A DNA stretch of 64,000 nt from Xanthomonas translucens pv. cerealis (GCF_006838285.1 NZ_CP038228.1:868001-932000), one strand, 5' to 3'. Shown: positions 36,224 through 47,827, counted from the stretch's first letter. Translations and numbers: made by a program. The notes: generated from the sequence alone by a model not told the origin.

Positions 36224-37291
36224 GTGATCAAGCCACGCAAGCCCGACAACGAAGCCGAACGTCTGCGCGCCTTGCATGCGCTGCAGATCCTGGACACCGA
36301 GCCGGAGGCCGCTTACGACGACCTGGTCGGCATCGCCGCCAGTCTGTGCAACACGCCGTCGGCGCTGATCTCGCTGGTCGACGAAGAGCGGCAGTGGTTG
36401 AAGTCGCAGCGCAACGTCACCCTGCTCAGCACCTCGCGCGACGACTCGTTCTGCGGCCATACCATCCTCGCGCCGCAGGACGTGCTGGTGGTTGCCGACG
36501 CGGCCGCGGATCCGCGGTTCGCGTTCAATCCGCTGGTCACCGAAGTCGGCGTGCGCTTCTATGCAGGTGCGCCGCTGTTGAACAGCGAGGGGTTGGCGGT
36601 GGGCGCGCTGTGCGTGCTCGACCGCCGCCCGCGCACGCTGGAGCCGGAGCAGGTGGTGGCGCTGCAGGCGCTGTCGCGGCAGGTGATGCAGTTGATCGAG
36701 CTGCGCCGCACCAGCCATGCGCTGGCGCAGCAGCTGCGCGAACGCGACCGCTACGAGCAGCAGCTGGCCGGGTACCAGGCATCGCTGGAGTCGCTCAACG
36801 CCGATCTGCTCGAGCAATTGCGCACCGATCCGTTGACCGGGCTGCTCAACCGCCGCGCCTTCGTCACCGCGCTGATGGTCAATGCGCAGGCGGCGCAGTT
36901 CAGCCCCGCGCCGCTCAGCGTTGCCTTGCTGGACCTGGACTATTTCAAGCACATCAACGACCTGCACGGGCACGAGAAAGGCGACGCGGTCCTGCTGGCG
37001 CTGGCCGAGATGCTGCGCGCGCAGGCGCCGCCGGGCAGCTTGGTCGCGCGTTACGGCGGCGAGGAATTCGCGATCCTGCTGCCGGGGCTGGACGCGCGCC
37101 AGGCCATGCACGAATGCGAGACGCTGCGCCAGGAAACCGCCCTGCTGCAGCTGGGCGTGGCGCTGACCGCCAGCGTCGGCGTGGCCGCCTTGCAGCCGGG
37201 CGAGAGCGCAGATCAGGTGCTCAAGCGCGCCGATCTGGCGCTGTACCGGGCCAAGCGCGCCGGCCGCGATTGCGTCTCGTTGGCGGAGTGA
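36224..37291 (+). CDS. GAF-GGDEF diguanylate cyclase
   Basis: A 355-residue cytoplasmic protein. A GAF-like sensor domain (residues 10-165; TPSALISLVDEERQWLKSQ, DDSFCGHTIL) is linked by a short coiled coil (HALAQQLRERDRYEQQLAGY) to a GGDEF domain with TDPLTGLLNRRAF, LDLDYFKHINDLHG and the active site RYGGEEFAILLPG. It should synthesise cyclic di-GMP. The inhibitory RxxD site five residues before GGEEF is absent, so product inhibition may be weak. The start is taken as GTG 36224, where the GAF-domain N-terminus begins. Confidence 0.88.
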   Translation: MIKPRKPDNEAERLRALHALQILDTEPEAAYDDLVGIAASLCNTPSALISLVDEERQWLKSQRNVTLLSTSRDDSFCGHTILAPQDVLVVADAAADPRFAFNPLVTEVGVRFYAGAPLLNSEGLAVGALCVLDRRPRTLEPEQVVALQALSRQVMQLIELRRTSHALAQQLRERDRYEQQLAGYQASLESLNADLLEQLRTDPLTGLLNRRAFVTALMVNAQAAQFSPAPLSVALLDLDYFKHINDLHGHEKGDAVLLALAEMLRAQAPPGSLVARYGGEEFAILLPGLDARQAMHECETLRQETALLQLGVALTASVGVAALQPGESADQVLKRADLALYRAKRAGRDCVSLAE

Positions 37292-37309
37292 ACCGCGCCG
37301 CCGGCGCGC

Positions 37310-38257
37310 TCACTCCAGCGCGTTCTTCGCTTCGCAGGTCGCCAGCAGTTCCGGGTGCCGCACCCGCCTGACGTGGGTCAGCAGCGGATGCAGGAACACC
37401 GCGCCCAGGATCACCGTCACGCCCAGGTAGAACAGCGCGGTGAGTTGTTTCTGCTCGTCCAGCAGAAGGATCGCGAACACGATCGCGTAGACCGGCTCCA
37501 GGTTGGTCACCAGTTGCACCGCATAGGCGCTGAGCCGGCGCAGCGCGACCAGCGCCAGGGCGAACGGCAGCAGCGTGCACAGCAGCGCCAGGGCCAGCAA
37601 CAGCGCGGTGTCGTGCAGGCTCGGCAGCACCAGCAGCGGGCCGCTCAGCGCCGGCAGCACGAACGGCAGCAGCGGCGCCAGCACGGTCAGGGTCATGGTG
37701 CCGGCGCCCAGTTCCACCGCGGTCACGGTCAGTGGGTCGGCGTGATCGACCAGGCGCTTGTTGAGCGAACCGAACGCGGCGACGAACAGCGCCGACACCG
37801 CGCCCACCACGACCCCGGCGCGCATCCCGTCGGGTACCCCGCCGACCACCAGCGCCACACCCGGCAGCACCGCCAGGCCGAACACCAGTTCGCTGGGGCG
37901 GAACGGGCGCTTGGCCACCCACGGTTCGATCACCGCGGTGAACACCGGCGCCAGCGCGATGCACGTTGCTGCCACCGAGGCGTTGGCCAGCTTGATCGCG
38001 CCATAGAAGGTCAGCCAGTGCAGGCCGACCAGGGCGCCGACCACGGTGTAGCCGAGCAGCAGTTGCGGGGTCAGTGCGGCCAATCCGCGCCATACCCGCG
38101 GCAGCAGCGCCAGCGCCGCCACCACCATCAGCATCCGCCACCACACCAGCGGCAGCGCCGGCAGCGTGATCAGCTTGCCCAGGATCGCGGTGATGCCCCA
38201 CAGCAGCACGCAGAAGTGGATTTGTAGCTGGGCTTTGCTGGTGGGGTGCAGGGACAT
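37310..38257 (-). CDS. EamA-family (DMT) permease
   Basis: A 315-residue inner-membrane protein with ten predicted helices in two EamA halves (HFCVLLWGITAILGKLITL; GLHWLTFYGAIKLANASVAA; LVTNLEPVYAIVFAILLLDE). Substrate unknown; relatives export amino acids or metabolites. It is convergent with the diguanylate cyclase, with only 18 bases between the stops. Confidence 0.88.
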   Translation of the reverse strand: MSLHPTSKAQLQIHFCVLLWGITAILGKLITLPALPLVWWRMLMVVAALALLPRVWRGLAALTPQLLLGYTVVGALVGLHWLTFYGAIKLANASVAATCIALAPVFTAVIEPWVAKRPFRPSELVFGLAVLPGVALVVGGVPDGMRAGVVVGAVSALFVAAFGSLNKRLVDHADPLTVTAVELGAGTMTLTVLAPLLPFVLPALSGPLLVLPSLHDTALLLALALLCTLLPFALALVALRRLSAYAVQLVTNLEPVYAIVFAILLLDEQKQLTALFYLGVTVILGAVFLHPLLTHVRRVRHPELLATCEAKNALE

Positions 38258-38352
38258 GGTGCCTATTGTCGCGTAAACCGGCGACGCGGCGGACCGCGTG
38301 TTCGCCGGGGATTCCGCAGTCGTGTCGCCAGCCGCGCGTCCCCAGCTGCGCG

Positions 38353-39318
38353 TCAGTTGCCGGGCGGGCTGCGCTTGGCGTGCGCACGCGCGTGCAGGGC
38401 GGTCAGTAGCGGCACTAGCAGCGAGGTCACGATCACCGAGGTCGCCACCAGCGCGGTGGCGGCCGGGGCCGCCGCACGGAACTGCGGCGCCATCGCCGCG
38501 ATCAGCGCCGGCGTCGCCACCGCGGCGCCGGCAGTGCTGGAGGCGGCGATGCCGGCACTGCCGCTACCGCCGCCGAGCAGCCGATCGGCGAACAGCAACG
38601 GGATCCCGGTGACCACCACGACCAGCAGACCGAGCAGCACGCCGGGCACCCCGGCACTGGCGATCACGTGCAGATCCAGCGTATTGCCCAAGGCGAAGGC
38701 GAAGAACGGGATCAGCGCCGGCACCGCCGCAGCGAACAGCGCGCGCAGCTGCGGATCCAGGTTGCCGAGCGCGAAGCCCACCAACAGGGGCAGCACCGCA
38801 CCGAGAAACAGGCGCGGTTCGAACACGGCGACGCCGGCGCTGCCGAGGATGACCATCGTCATCAACGGCCCCGATTCCAACGACATCAGCACCACCGCGC
38901 CGGCTTCGCCGGGCTTGCCGTACTGCTGCATGAGCGAGGCGAACAGCCCGCCGTTGGTCATGTCCATCGCCGCGACCAGGGCCAGCACCGAGATGCCTTT
39001 CCAGCAGCCTTCCGCGATCCCCGCCGGCGGCAGCACCCGCGCCGCGAGCACCGCCACCAGCCAGGCCACGCCGAGCTTGGTCAGCAGCAGCACGCCCGAC
39101 TGGCGCAGGATGCGGCCGCTGGCACGCAGCTGGATCGAGGCGCCCATGCACAGGAACCACACCGCCAGGATCGGCACCACGCCACCGATCAGGCCCTGGC
39201 TGAACGAGCCGAGGAAGGCGCCGGCCTGCGGCCATGCGCTATGGCAGGCGGCGCCGAGGAACAACGGCACCAACATCATGCCGCCTGGAACGCGTTCGAG
39301 CGTTTGCTTGATCTGCAT
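38353..39318 (-). CDS. kdgT: 2-keto-3-deoxygluconate permease
   Basis: A 321-residue integral membrane protein of the KdgT family ([20 protein letters not shown] at the start, [18 protein letters not shown] in the middle). It imports 2-keto-3-deoxygluconate, a pectin and alginate breakdown product, by proton symport. This fits a plant-associated lifestyle. No kdg catabolic gene is adjacent in the window. Confidence 0.92.
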   Translation of the reverse strand: MQIKQTLERVPGGMMLVPLFLGAACHSAWPQAGAFLGSFSQGLIGGVVPILAVWFLCMGASIQLRASGRILRQSGVLLLTKLGVAWLVAVLAARVLPPAGIAEGCWKGISVLALVAAMDMTNGGLFASLMQQYGKPGEAGAVVLMSLESGPLMTMVILGSAGVAVFEPRLFLGAVLPLLVGFALGNLDPQLRALFAAAVPALIPFFAFALGNTLDLHVIASAGVPGVLLGLLVVVVTGIPLLFADRLLGGGSGSAGIAASSTAGAAVATPALIAAMAPQFRAAAPAATALVATSVIVTSLLVPLLTALHARAHAKRSPPGN

Positions 39319-39522
39319 CGGGGTTGGACGTCCTCTTGAAAAAAAGTCGCATCCGACGCCGGCATGCGCCGCTGTCGTTCTGCGCCCCTGCTTTTACTGC
39401 AACTGCATGGCGCGATGGGTGTCGCGGCGCCGCGCCGTCTGTGCTGGGTTCAGTTGCGTGTCGCAGCGGCACTGTGCCGTCGGTCGCTTTTGCCCGCAGT
39501 CGCTGGCGCCGCTGCCGTTCGC

Positions 39523-39849
39523 TCAGCGCGTGCCGAGTTCGGCCAGCAGCGCCATCGCCGCGGCCAGCTTGCGCATGCCGGTGATGCGCTTGGGCGCCTT
39601 GGCCGAGAACAGGAAATCGTCCGGCACCGCGTCGCGCCAGCGCGCATAGGTGTCCGGTTTCTGCGTGCCGTAGTAGGTGCCGTTGATCTCGATGCTGCTG
39701 ACATGGCGGCTGGCGTATTCCAGCTCGCGGCGCTGCACCAGCCCTTGCGGGTAGAACAGGCCGCCACGCCACGGCACATAGGTCCAGCCGCCGATGCCGA
39801 CGCGGATGCCGTCCGGCGCGGCCGGGGCGGAGTCGAAGAGATCTGTCAT
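39523..39849 (-). pseudogene. DUF72 protein, truncated
   Basis: The first 95 or so residues are a normal DUF72 N-terminus ([19 protein letters not shown], then YASRHVSSIEINGTYYG and SAKAPKRITGMRKL). The frame stops after LLAELGTR at 108 residues, whereas DUF72 proteins have about 250-300. The joint between MRKLAAAMAL and LAELG looks like an internal deletion; the rest of the gene is gone. Divergent from rraA. Confidence 0.8.
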
Positions 39850-39973
39850 GGCATACACGCCGGCGCGGACAGGGGAGGCGCAGTGTGCCGCAGTCCGCGC
39901 CGTTGCCGCATGCATGGCCGCTGCCGCATGCGTCGCGCTACCATCCAGGCAACGCCGACTGCCCCGACCGACC

Positions 39974-40456
39974 ATGACCTGGACCACGCCCGATCTGTGC
40001 GACGCCCATCCCGAGGTGCAGGTCGCCGAACCGCTGTTCCGCAGTTACGGCGGCCACGCCGCGTTCTGCGGCGCGATCGTCACCGTCAGCTGCTTCGAGG
40101 ACAACGCGCGGGTGCGCGAACTTGCGGCCACCCCCGGTGCCGGCCGCGTCATCGTCGTCGACGGGCAGGGCTCGCTGCGCCGCTCCCTGCTCGGCGACCA
40201 GATCGCCGAGAACGCGGTGCGCAACGGTTGGGCCGGGCTGTTGCTGCATGGCTGCGTGCGCGACGTGGAGGCCTTGGCGGCGTTGCCGCTGGGCGTGCAG
40301 GCGCTGGCCGCGTGCCCGCGCAAGACCGAAAGACGCGGCCTCGGCGAGGTCGATGTGCCGCTGCGGTTCGCCGGGGTGGCGTTCCTGCCCGGGCACTGGC
40401 TGTACGCTGATCGCAACGGGGTGCTGGTCGCCGCGCAGGCGTTGCTCCCGGCGTGA
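39974..40456 (+). CDS. rraA: Ribonuclease E activity regulator RraA
   Basis: A 160-residue protein of the RraA fold ([59 protein letters not shown]). In E. coli the trimer binds RNase E and slows mRNA turnover. Some relatives are aldolases; the [20 protein letters not shown] stretch and the metal-site-poor pattern fit RraA. ATG at 39974. Confidence 0.9.
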   Translation: MTWTTPDLCDAHPEVQVAEPLFRSYGGHAAFCGAIVTVSCFEDNARVRELAATPGAGRVIVVDGQGSLRRSLLGDQIAENAVRNGWAGLLLHGCVRDVEALAALPLGVQALAACPRKTERRGLGEVDVPLRFAGVAFLPGHWLYADRNGVLVAAQALLPA

Positions 40457-40497
40457 GCGTGCCGGCGCCTGTTCCTTTCCCTGCTGGAGATACCGAT

Positions 40498-42102
40498 TTG
40501 AAGACCCTGTCGATGGGCTGCCTGTTGTTGGCGATGACCGCCACCGCGCAGGCGCAGGCGCCCGCTCCGGTGGACGCCGCAGTGCCGCCTGCGCTGCAGG
40601 ATCTGGATGCGCGGGTGGAGCGGGTGCGCAAGCAGTTCGACGTGCCCGGCATCGCCATCGCCATCGTCAAGGACGGGCAGGTGGTGCTGGAGCGCGGCTA
40701 CGGCGTGCGCGAACTGGGCAAGCCCGAGCCGGTGGACGCGCAGACCCTGTTCGCGATCGCCTCCAACACCAAGGCGTTCACCGCCGCGGCGCTGTCGATC
40801 CTGGCCGACGAGGGCAAGCTGAAACTCGACGACCGGGTGATCGAGCACCTGCCGTGGTTCCAGATGGCCGATCCCTACGTGACCCGCGAGATGCGCGTGC
40901 GCGACCTGCTCAGCCACCGCAGCGGACTGAGCCTGGGCGCCGGCGACCTGCTGTTCTGGCCGGCCACCAGCTACAGCAACGAGGAAGTGGTACGGCGCCT
41001 GGCGCAGGTGCCGCTGAAGGGCGGTTTCCGCGACCACTATGCCTACGACAATATTCTCTACGCGGTGGCGCAGCGGCTGATCGAGCAGGTCTCCGGGCAG
41101 TCCTACGCCGAGTTCGTGCGCCAGCGCATCTTCGTGCCGGTGGGCATGAGCGGTGCGCGCATCAACAGCGATTACCTGCAGCCGGGCGATCACGCGGCGG
41201 TGGGCCATGCCAAGTTCGACTTCCGCGAGCTGCACCCGGTGCCGCCGCTGACCTGGTCGAACAATGCAGGCGCCGGCGGCATCTACGCCAGCGTGCACGA
41301 CATGGCCAAATGGATGCAGGTGCAGCTCGACGGCGGCCGCCTGCCATCGGCCGATGGCCAGGAGCGGCGTCTGTTCAGCGCGCAGCGGCAGCAGGAGATG
41401 TGGCAGATGATCACCCCGATCGCCATCGCCGAGCCGAGCGTGCCGCAACTGTTGCCGGCCAGGCCGAACTTCGCCGGCTATGGCGAGGGCTGGAGCCTGA
41501 GCGACTACCGCGGGCACAAGCTGGTCTGGCACACCGGCGGCTGGCCGGGCATGGTGTCGCGGCTGACCCTGCTGCCGGAACAGCAACTGGGCGTGATCGT
41601 GCTGACCAACCAGGAAGTGGGCGCGGCGTTCAACGCGCTGACCCTGCAGGTGCTCGACGCCTACCTGGGCGCGCCGCCGACCGACTGGACCGCCGCCTAT
41701 GCCGCTGCGGTGGCCAAGGCCGACGCGACGGCCGACGAGGACTGGAGCAAGCACCAGGCTGCGCGCGATGCCAGCTCCAAACCGTCGCTGCCGCTGGCAG
41801 CTTACGCAGGCACGTATCGCGATCCGTGGTACGGCGAGGTGGCGATCGTGCAGCGCGGCAAGCAACTGGAACTGCGCTTCAGCAAGACCGCGCAGCTGGT
41901 CGGCACGTTGCAGCACTGGCAGCACGACACCTTCATCGTGCGCTGGCGCGACCGTTCGCTCAATGCCGATGCCTTCGTCAACTTCGCGCTGACCCCGGAC
42001 GGCAAGGTGCGCGAGGTGCGCATGGAAGCGATCTCGCCGCTGACCGATTTCAGCTTCGATTTCCAGGACCTGCTGCTGACCCCGACGACTGCCGCATCGT
42101 GA
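40498..42102 (+). CDS. Beta-lactamase-fold serine hydrolase with DUF3471-like tail, exported
   Basis: A 534-residue protein with a signal peptide (KTLSMGCLLLAMTATAQAQA). The serine-hydrolase motifs are SNTK (SxxK), YAYDN (YxN) and HTGG. A C-terminal DUF3471-like domain (LAAYAGTYRDPWYGEVAIV) is present. Class C beta-lactamase/esterase/D-aminopeptidase homologues share this architecture, and no specific substrate can be assigned. The start is taken as TTG 40498, which has GGAGATA upstream and begins the signal peptide; GTG 40453 (overlapping the rraA stop) is an alternative. Confidence 0.85.
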   Translation: MKTLSMGCLLLAMTATAQAQAPAPVDAAVPPALQDLDARVERVRKQFDVPGIAIAIVKDGQVVLERGYGVRELGKPEPVDAQTLFAIASNTKAFTAAALSILADEGKLKLDDRVIEHLPWFQMADPYVTREMRVRDLLSHRSGLSLGAGDLLFWPATSYSNEEVVRRLAQVPLKGGFRDHYAYDNILYAVAQRLIEQVSGQSYAEFVRQRIFVPVGMSGARINSDYLQPGDHAAVGHAKFDFRELHPVPPLTWSNNAGAGGIYASVHDMAKWMQVQLDGGRLPSADGQERRLFSAQRQQEMWQMITPIAIAEPSVPQLLPARPNFAGYGEGWSLSDYRGHKLVWHTGGWPGMVSRLTLLPEQQLGVIVLTNQEVGAAFNALTLQVLDAYLGAPPTDWTAAYAAAVAKADATADEDWSKHQAARDASSKPSLPLAAYAGTYRDPWYGEVAIVQRGKQLELRFSKTAQLVGTLQHWQHDTFIVRWRDRSLNADAFVNFALTPDGKVREVRMEAISPLTDFSFDFQDLLLTPTTAAS

Positions 42103-42110
42103 GCGCGGCC

Positions 42111-42509
42111 ATGCCGATGCTCTCGCACGTGCATCTCGGGGTGAACGACTTCCCGGCCGCGTTCGCGTTCTACGCGCCGTTGCTGCAGGCGCTGGGGCTG
42201 CAACTGAAGTTCCGCGATGACGTGCGCGGCTGGGCCGGCTGGACCGCGCCGCACGCGCCGCGGCCGCTGCTGCTGATCGGCCGTGCCTTCGACGGCCAGC
42301 CGGCGGCGCCGGGCAACGGCCAGATGCTCGCATTGCAGGCGCCGAACCGGGCGCTGGTGGATCGCTGCCACGCGCTGGCGCTGGCCCAGGGAGGGCACTG
42401 CGAAGGCCCGCCCGCGCTGCGCGCGCACTACCATCCGGACTATTACGGCGCGTATTTCCGCGACCTGGACGGCAATAAGCTAGGCGTGTGCTGCCACCGC
42501 GCGGAATGA
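42111..42509 (+). CDS. VOC-family (glyoxalase/bleomycin-resistance fold) protein
   Basis: A 132-residue protein with the VOC pattern MLSHVHLGVNDFPAAFAFYA at the start and YYGAYFRDLDGNKLGVCCH at the end, where metal ligands normally lie. Function unknown. A GTG at 42099 overlaps the preceding stop (GTGA), so the gene may be coupled to the hydrolase; ATG 42111 gives the more usual N-terminus. Confidence 0.82.
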   Translation: MPMLSHVHLGVNDFPAAFAFYAPLLQALGLQLKFRDDVRGWAGWTAPHAPRPLLLIGRAFDGQPAAPGNGQMLALQAPNRALVDRCHALALAQGGHCEGPPALRAHYHPDYYGAYFRDLDGNKLGVCCHRAE

Positions 42510-42598
42510 GCGCGATGGTTGTTGCGATGCTGTCGGCCGCTGTCCTGGTTTAGGTGCATCGCATCGGAAACAAGCACCGATCGCCAGGCCAGTTGGTT

Positions 42599-42758
42599 AT
42601 AGGAGCGGCTTCAGCCGCGACATCGAAGCCGCGTGGTATCCGGCTTCGGCAGCAGTCGGGACTGAAGTCCCTTCCACAAGAAGCCGGGTCGGCTATGCGG
42701 ATGGTCTTGGACATGTGCAGCTTGTTGTAGGAGCGGCTTCAGCCGCGACCTCGAAGCC
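42599..42758. repeat. Palindromic repeats upstream of a truncated AraC-type gene
   Basis: One copy at 42599-42680 (AGGAGCGGCTTCAGCCGCGA ... GTCGGGACTGAAGTCCCTTC) and a half copy at 42726-42758 (TTGTAGGAGCGGCTTCAGCC). They fill the gap 42510-42787, which contains no gene. The second copy lies about 30 bases from the point where the GlxA-type gene fragment becomes recognisable. Confidence 0.78.
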
Positions 42759-42787
42759 GGAAGGCCTCTGCCTTCAGCTTCGTCGCC

Positions 42788-43135
42788 AGCCCGGTCGCCA
42801 CGCAACGCCGCCATCCGTTCGACGGCGTGTTCGACTGGGCGCGGCAGCAGTTGCACACCGGCATCGGCGCTGCGGACCTGGCGCGGGCCGCGGCGATGAG
42901 CGAACGCAATTGCTACCGCCGTTTCAAGGCGGCGATCGGCACCACCCCGGCACACTGGCTGCAGCAGGGGCGCGTGCGTGCGGCGAAAGCCTTGCTCGAG
43001 GAAGGGCGGCTGGATCTGCAACGGGTCGCCGCGGCCTGCGGCTTCGCGACGCTGGAGGCGTTCCGGGCCGCGTTCCGGCGCCATGTGGGCGTGGCGCCAT
43101 CGGTTTACCGCAGCGGCTTCGGGCCGTTCGCCTGA
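42788..43135 (+). pseudogene. GlxA-type AraC-family regulator, C-terminal fragment
   Basis: Only the C-terminal DNA-binding part remains: FDWARQQLHTGIGAADLARA, SERNCYRRFKAAIGTTPAHW, VAAACGFATLEAFRAAFRRH (both helix-turn-helix motifs) and GVAPSVYRSGF. The N-terminal DJ-1/PfpI domain of about 190 residues is absent; in its place are the palindromic repeats. Translation from the GTG at 42827 could still make a 102-residue HTH protein. Confidence 0.72.
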
Positions 43136-43234
43136 GACGAAACGCGTGCGTGCGCCGCGGCACCCGGCGCGAACGCACATGGCGAGGACACCGGCATCGG
43201 CTACGCTGCGCGTCTTGCAGAAGGATGGCCCGCA

Positions 43235-45064
<1,830 letters not shown>

Positions 45065-45165
45065 CGAGCGGCGTCAGCGCATTCGCGCTGTCGCCCCACG
45101 GTTCGCTACGCAAACCGCGGGCCCCGGCTCATCACCTTCCAGATCCCCCGCGCCTATCGGCGCGC

Positions 45166-45190
45166 GCCCCTTGACGCAAGGGGGGCTTTT
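45166..45190 (+). terminator. Terminator-like hairpin after the ABC exporter
   Basis: CCCCTTG-ACG-CAAGGGG forms a 7-bp perfect stem that can be lengthened by GC pairs and is followed by CTTTT. About 100 bases downstream of the ABC stop and just before the convergent DUF885 gene. Confidence 0.65.
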
Positions 45191-45238
45191 CTCCAGTTGG
45201 ATCACGTGAACGAATCAGGTGCGAGATAGCGCTTTTAC

Positions 45239-45270
45239 GAATCCCCAATCCCGAATCCCCAATCCCGGCC
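45239..45270. repeat. GAATCCCC/AATCCCG short tandem repeat
   Basis: GAATCCCCAATCCCGAATCC and CCAATCCCG, a 7-8-base period tandem, ends at the DUF885 stop codon. Related to the GGGACC family at the lpx-dnaE junctions. Confidence 0.75.
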
Positions 45271-45272
45271 TC

Positions 45273-47090
45273 TCACTGGATCGGCTCGTCCAGCATCAGC
45301 TCACGCACGAAGCGCACCGGCGGCGCGCCGTAGGACAGCACCTGGTCGTGGTAGGCCTTCAGGTCGAAGCTGTCGCCGAGCTTGGCCTGCATCGCCTTGC
45401 GCAGGTCCAGGTGTTCCTGCACGCCGACGAAGTAGGTCGGCAGCTGCGCCGAGCTCAGCTGCGCGCGCACCCACTTGCCCTCCGCTTCGCTCTGCTGCTG
45501 GAAGGTGTCGTGCACCATCAGCCGCATGGCCTGTTCCTTGCTCCAGTGGTCCACGTGCACGCCCTGGTCCAGCAGCGCGTTGGCCAGGGTGCGCAGGTAG
45601 AACTTCAGTTGCATCAGATGGAACAGCGGATCGTTGTCCAGGTAGCCCTGCTCCTGCATCATCCGCTCGGTGTACACCGCCCAGCCTTCGGCGAACGTGC
45701 CCGAACGCAGCACGCCGCGCAGGGTCGAGGGAAACTTGGCCGAGTGCCAGCCTTCCACGTAGTGGCCGGGCACGCCTTCGTGGATGCTCAGCAGGTGGAT
45801 CATGCGGCCGTTGTATTCGCGCAGGAACGACTCGGCCTGCTGCGCGCTCCAGTCGTCGGGAATCGGCGACACCGCGTAGAAGGTCTTCAGGTTCTTGTCC
45901 AGCGGGCCGGGCGAGTCGCAGTACGCCACCGCCACGCCGCGCTGGAACTCAGGCATCAGGATGATGTCCACCGATGCGTCGGGCAGGGTCAGCAGGTCCT
46001 TGGCGCGGACGAATTCGGTGGAGGCCGCCAGCGACGCCTTGGCGTCCTCGACCACCTTGTCGCGCGCCGGATGCTGCGCATACGCCAGTTCCAGCGCCGC
46101 CTCGATCGCGGCCTGCTGCTGCGCGTCGCTCGGCGCATCGACCAGCGCCGGCGCGTTCGGGCGGTCCTTCAGCACGGTGCGGGCGATGCCGTACATCTCC
46201 TCGCGCACGCGCTTGAGTTCGGCCTCGGCGCGCTGCTTGATCTCGGCGCGCGACAGCGAGGAATTGAGCGCGAATTTCAGCTTCTGATCGTATTTCTCCG
46301 CGCCGATGCGGAAATCGCCCTTGGCGTTGGGCACCAGGGTCTTGTCCAGCCAGGTCTGCTGTTCGGCCACCGCCTTCTTCAGCCCGTCGATCGCCGCCTG
46401 CAGGCGCTGCGCGTCGGCATCCGGCAGTTCCTTGGCGTGCGGCGCGATGAAGGTATCGACGATGCTGAGGATGCCCTGGTTCTGCTTGGCCACGGTCTGC
46501 GCGTTGATCTGCGGGACCCGCGCCGGGTCCAGGTTCGCGCGCGCCTGCGCGAACAGCGCCGGGATCTTCTCCATGCGCGCGGTGGCGGATTTCAGCCGCT
46601 CCGGCAGCGGCGCGAATTCGCGCGCCATCAGTCCGTAGATCGCGCCGCCGGCCAGGCCGTTGTAGACCTGCGGATCCCAGGCCCAGCTCTGCGATACCTC
46701 GCTGTTCCAGATGTCCGATTGCAGCTGGTTGCGCAGGATCGCCGCATCCACCTGGTTCTCGCGCGAGAGTTTGGTCACCTGGAGCTTGTCCAGGTCGGCC
46801 AACACCTGCTTGCTTGCGTCCAGGCTCTTGTGCCGGCCGGTGGCGCTGAGGTCGTCCAGCTCGCTGTCGTAGCGGTGATCGCCGGTCTGGGTGGCGCCGA
46901 CCGGGGACAGCTGCATCCAGGTGTCAACGGCACGCTTTGACAACGCGGCGAAGGCGGCGTCGGCGGCCGGGTCGGCAGCATCGGCTGTCGCGCCGGGCGT
47001 GGCGGCGGGCGCCACGCCCGGCGCGTCGGCGGGCTTCTTGCAGCCGGCGAGGGCGGCGAGCAGGGCAGCTGCGAGCAGGTGCTTGCGCAT
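45273..47090 (-). CDS. DUF885 metallopeptidase-like lipoprotein
   Basis: A 605-residue protein with a lipoprotein signal (LLAALAGCKK, Cys17). The DUF885 features include the HExxxGH zinc motif LSIHEGVPGHYVEGW and the following RSGTFAEGWAVYTERMMQE, characteristic of this M2/M32-like group. It probably acts as a periplasmic or outer-membrane metallopeptidase; the natural substrate is unknown. The ATG at 47090 starts the signal; the frame extends upstream without an export sequence. Confidence 0.88.
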   Translation of the reverse strand: MRKHLLAAALLAALAGCKKPADAPGVAPAATPGATADAADPAADAAFAALSKRAVDTWMQLSPVGATQTGDHRYDSELDDLSATGRHKSLDASKQVLADLDKLQVTKLSRENQVDAAILRNQLQSDIWNSEVSQSWAWDPQVYNGLAGGAIYGLMAREFAPLPERLKSATARMEKIPALFAQARANLDPARVPQINAQTVAKQNQGILSIVDTFIAPHAKELPDADAQRLQAAIDGLKKAVAEQQTWLDKTLVPNAKGDFRIGAEKYDQKLKFALNSSLSRAEIKQRAEAELKRVREEMYGIARTVLKDRPNAPALVDAPSDAQQQAAIEAALELAYAQHPARDKVVEDAKASLAASTEFVRAKDLLTLPDASVDIILMPEFQRGVAVAYCDSPGPLDKNLKTFYAVSPIPDDWSAQQAESFLREYNGRMIHLLSIHEGVPGHYVEGWHSAKFPSTLRGVLRSGTFAEGWAVYTERMMQEQGYLDNDPLFHLMQLKFYLRTLANALLDQGVHVDHWSKEQAMRLMVHDTFQQQSEAEGKWVRAQLSSAQLPTYFVGVQEHLDLRKAMQAKLGDSFDLKAYHDQVLSYGAPPVRFVRELMLDEPIQ

Positions 47091-47133
47091 TGGGTTTCCT
47101 GTGGCGGTCGATTCCCAAGCATAGGCGGCCGCC

Positions 47134-47452
47134 GTGGCGCGCGCACCTGCCGTTGGATTACCCGGGTGCTTCATCCGCCTGTCGGCGCAGCTGGCCGAAC
47201 TCGACACGCAATTGCTGGCCGCCGGCCAGGACGCGGCGCAGCAGCGTCGGCGCATCGAGACACAGCGCCTGACCCTGCGGTTCGCCGAGACCGGGTCGAT
47301 CTTCGCCGCCGCCACCGCCTGGGCGATCCATGCGCTGGCGCGGTTCGTGGGCTCGGGATGGTGTTCTGGTGGCTAGTCGCGTGGCTGCGTCGACGGCGCA
47401 GGCGCGTTCAGCAAGCTGGCGCTCTCCAGGGTGTCACTTGTAGGAGCTTCAG
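47134..47452 (+). pseudogene. Possible frameshifted small membrane protein
   Basis: Frame 1 reads AQLAELDTQLLAAGQDAAQQ, a coiled-coil-like start, and FAAATAWAIHALARFVGSG, a membrane segment, then stops. A neighbouring frame continues MVFWWLVAWLRRRRRRVQQ, a second helix with positive-inside charges, as though one base were lost near 47355. It looks like a broken hypothetical membrane protein; I cannot name a family. Confidence 0.35.
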
Positions 47453-47504
47453 CCGCGAAAGACTCTAATCAGTAGCGCCGGTCGCGGATGAAGCCGCTCC
47501 TTCA
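47441..47504. repeat. Intergenic palindromic repeat
   Basis: GTAGGAGCTTCAGCCGCGA ... GGTCGCGGATGAAGCCGCTC: a slightly degenerate copy of the GGAGCGGCTTCAGCCGC family. Confidence 0.75.
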
Positions 47505-47533
47505 GTGCTTCGGTAGCCGAGAAAGAGAAGGCC

Positions 47534-47827
47534 CTAGCCTTCGTCCTGCTCGAACTCCACGATCACTTCCAGGTCGAAGGCCAGCGCTTCCACCGCTTCG
47601 CGCACCTTCAGCGCGGTGGCGGCGTTGCCTGCTTCGATCTCCACTTCATGGGTGCCCGGACCCTGGTCGTCGGGCAGTCCGGCGGAGCTGGAATCGTCGT
47701 CGTCCATCTGGTTCATCAGATCGTCGATTTCCTCGACATGCTCGATGCCTTCCAGGCTGCCGAGCAGGTTGATGATGGCGCGTGCGTCGTCTTCGCTGCC
47801 GGTGATGCGGATACGGAGCAGGGGCAT
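47534..47827 (-). CDS. Small acidic protein, unknown function
   Basis: A 97-residue protein. A ferredoxin-like alternation (MPLLRIRITGSEDDARAIIN, HEVEIEAGNAATALKVREAV, FDLEVIVEF) brackets a very acidic loop (IDDLMNQMDDDDSSS). No signal peptide. It looks like a real cytoplasmic gene, but I do not recognise the family. Confidence 0.6.
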   Translation of the reverse strand: MPLLRIRITGSEDDARAIINLLGSLEGIEHVEEIDDLMNQMDDDDSSSAGLPDDQGPGTHEVEIEAGNAATALKVREAVEALAFDLEVIVEFEQDEG

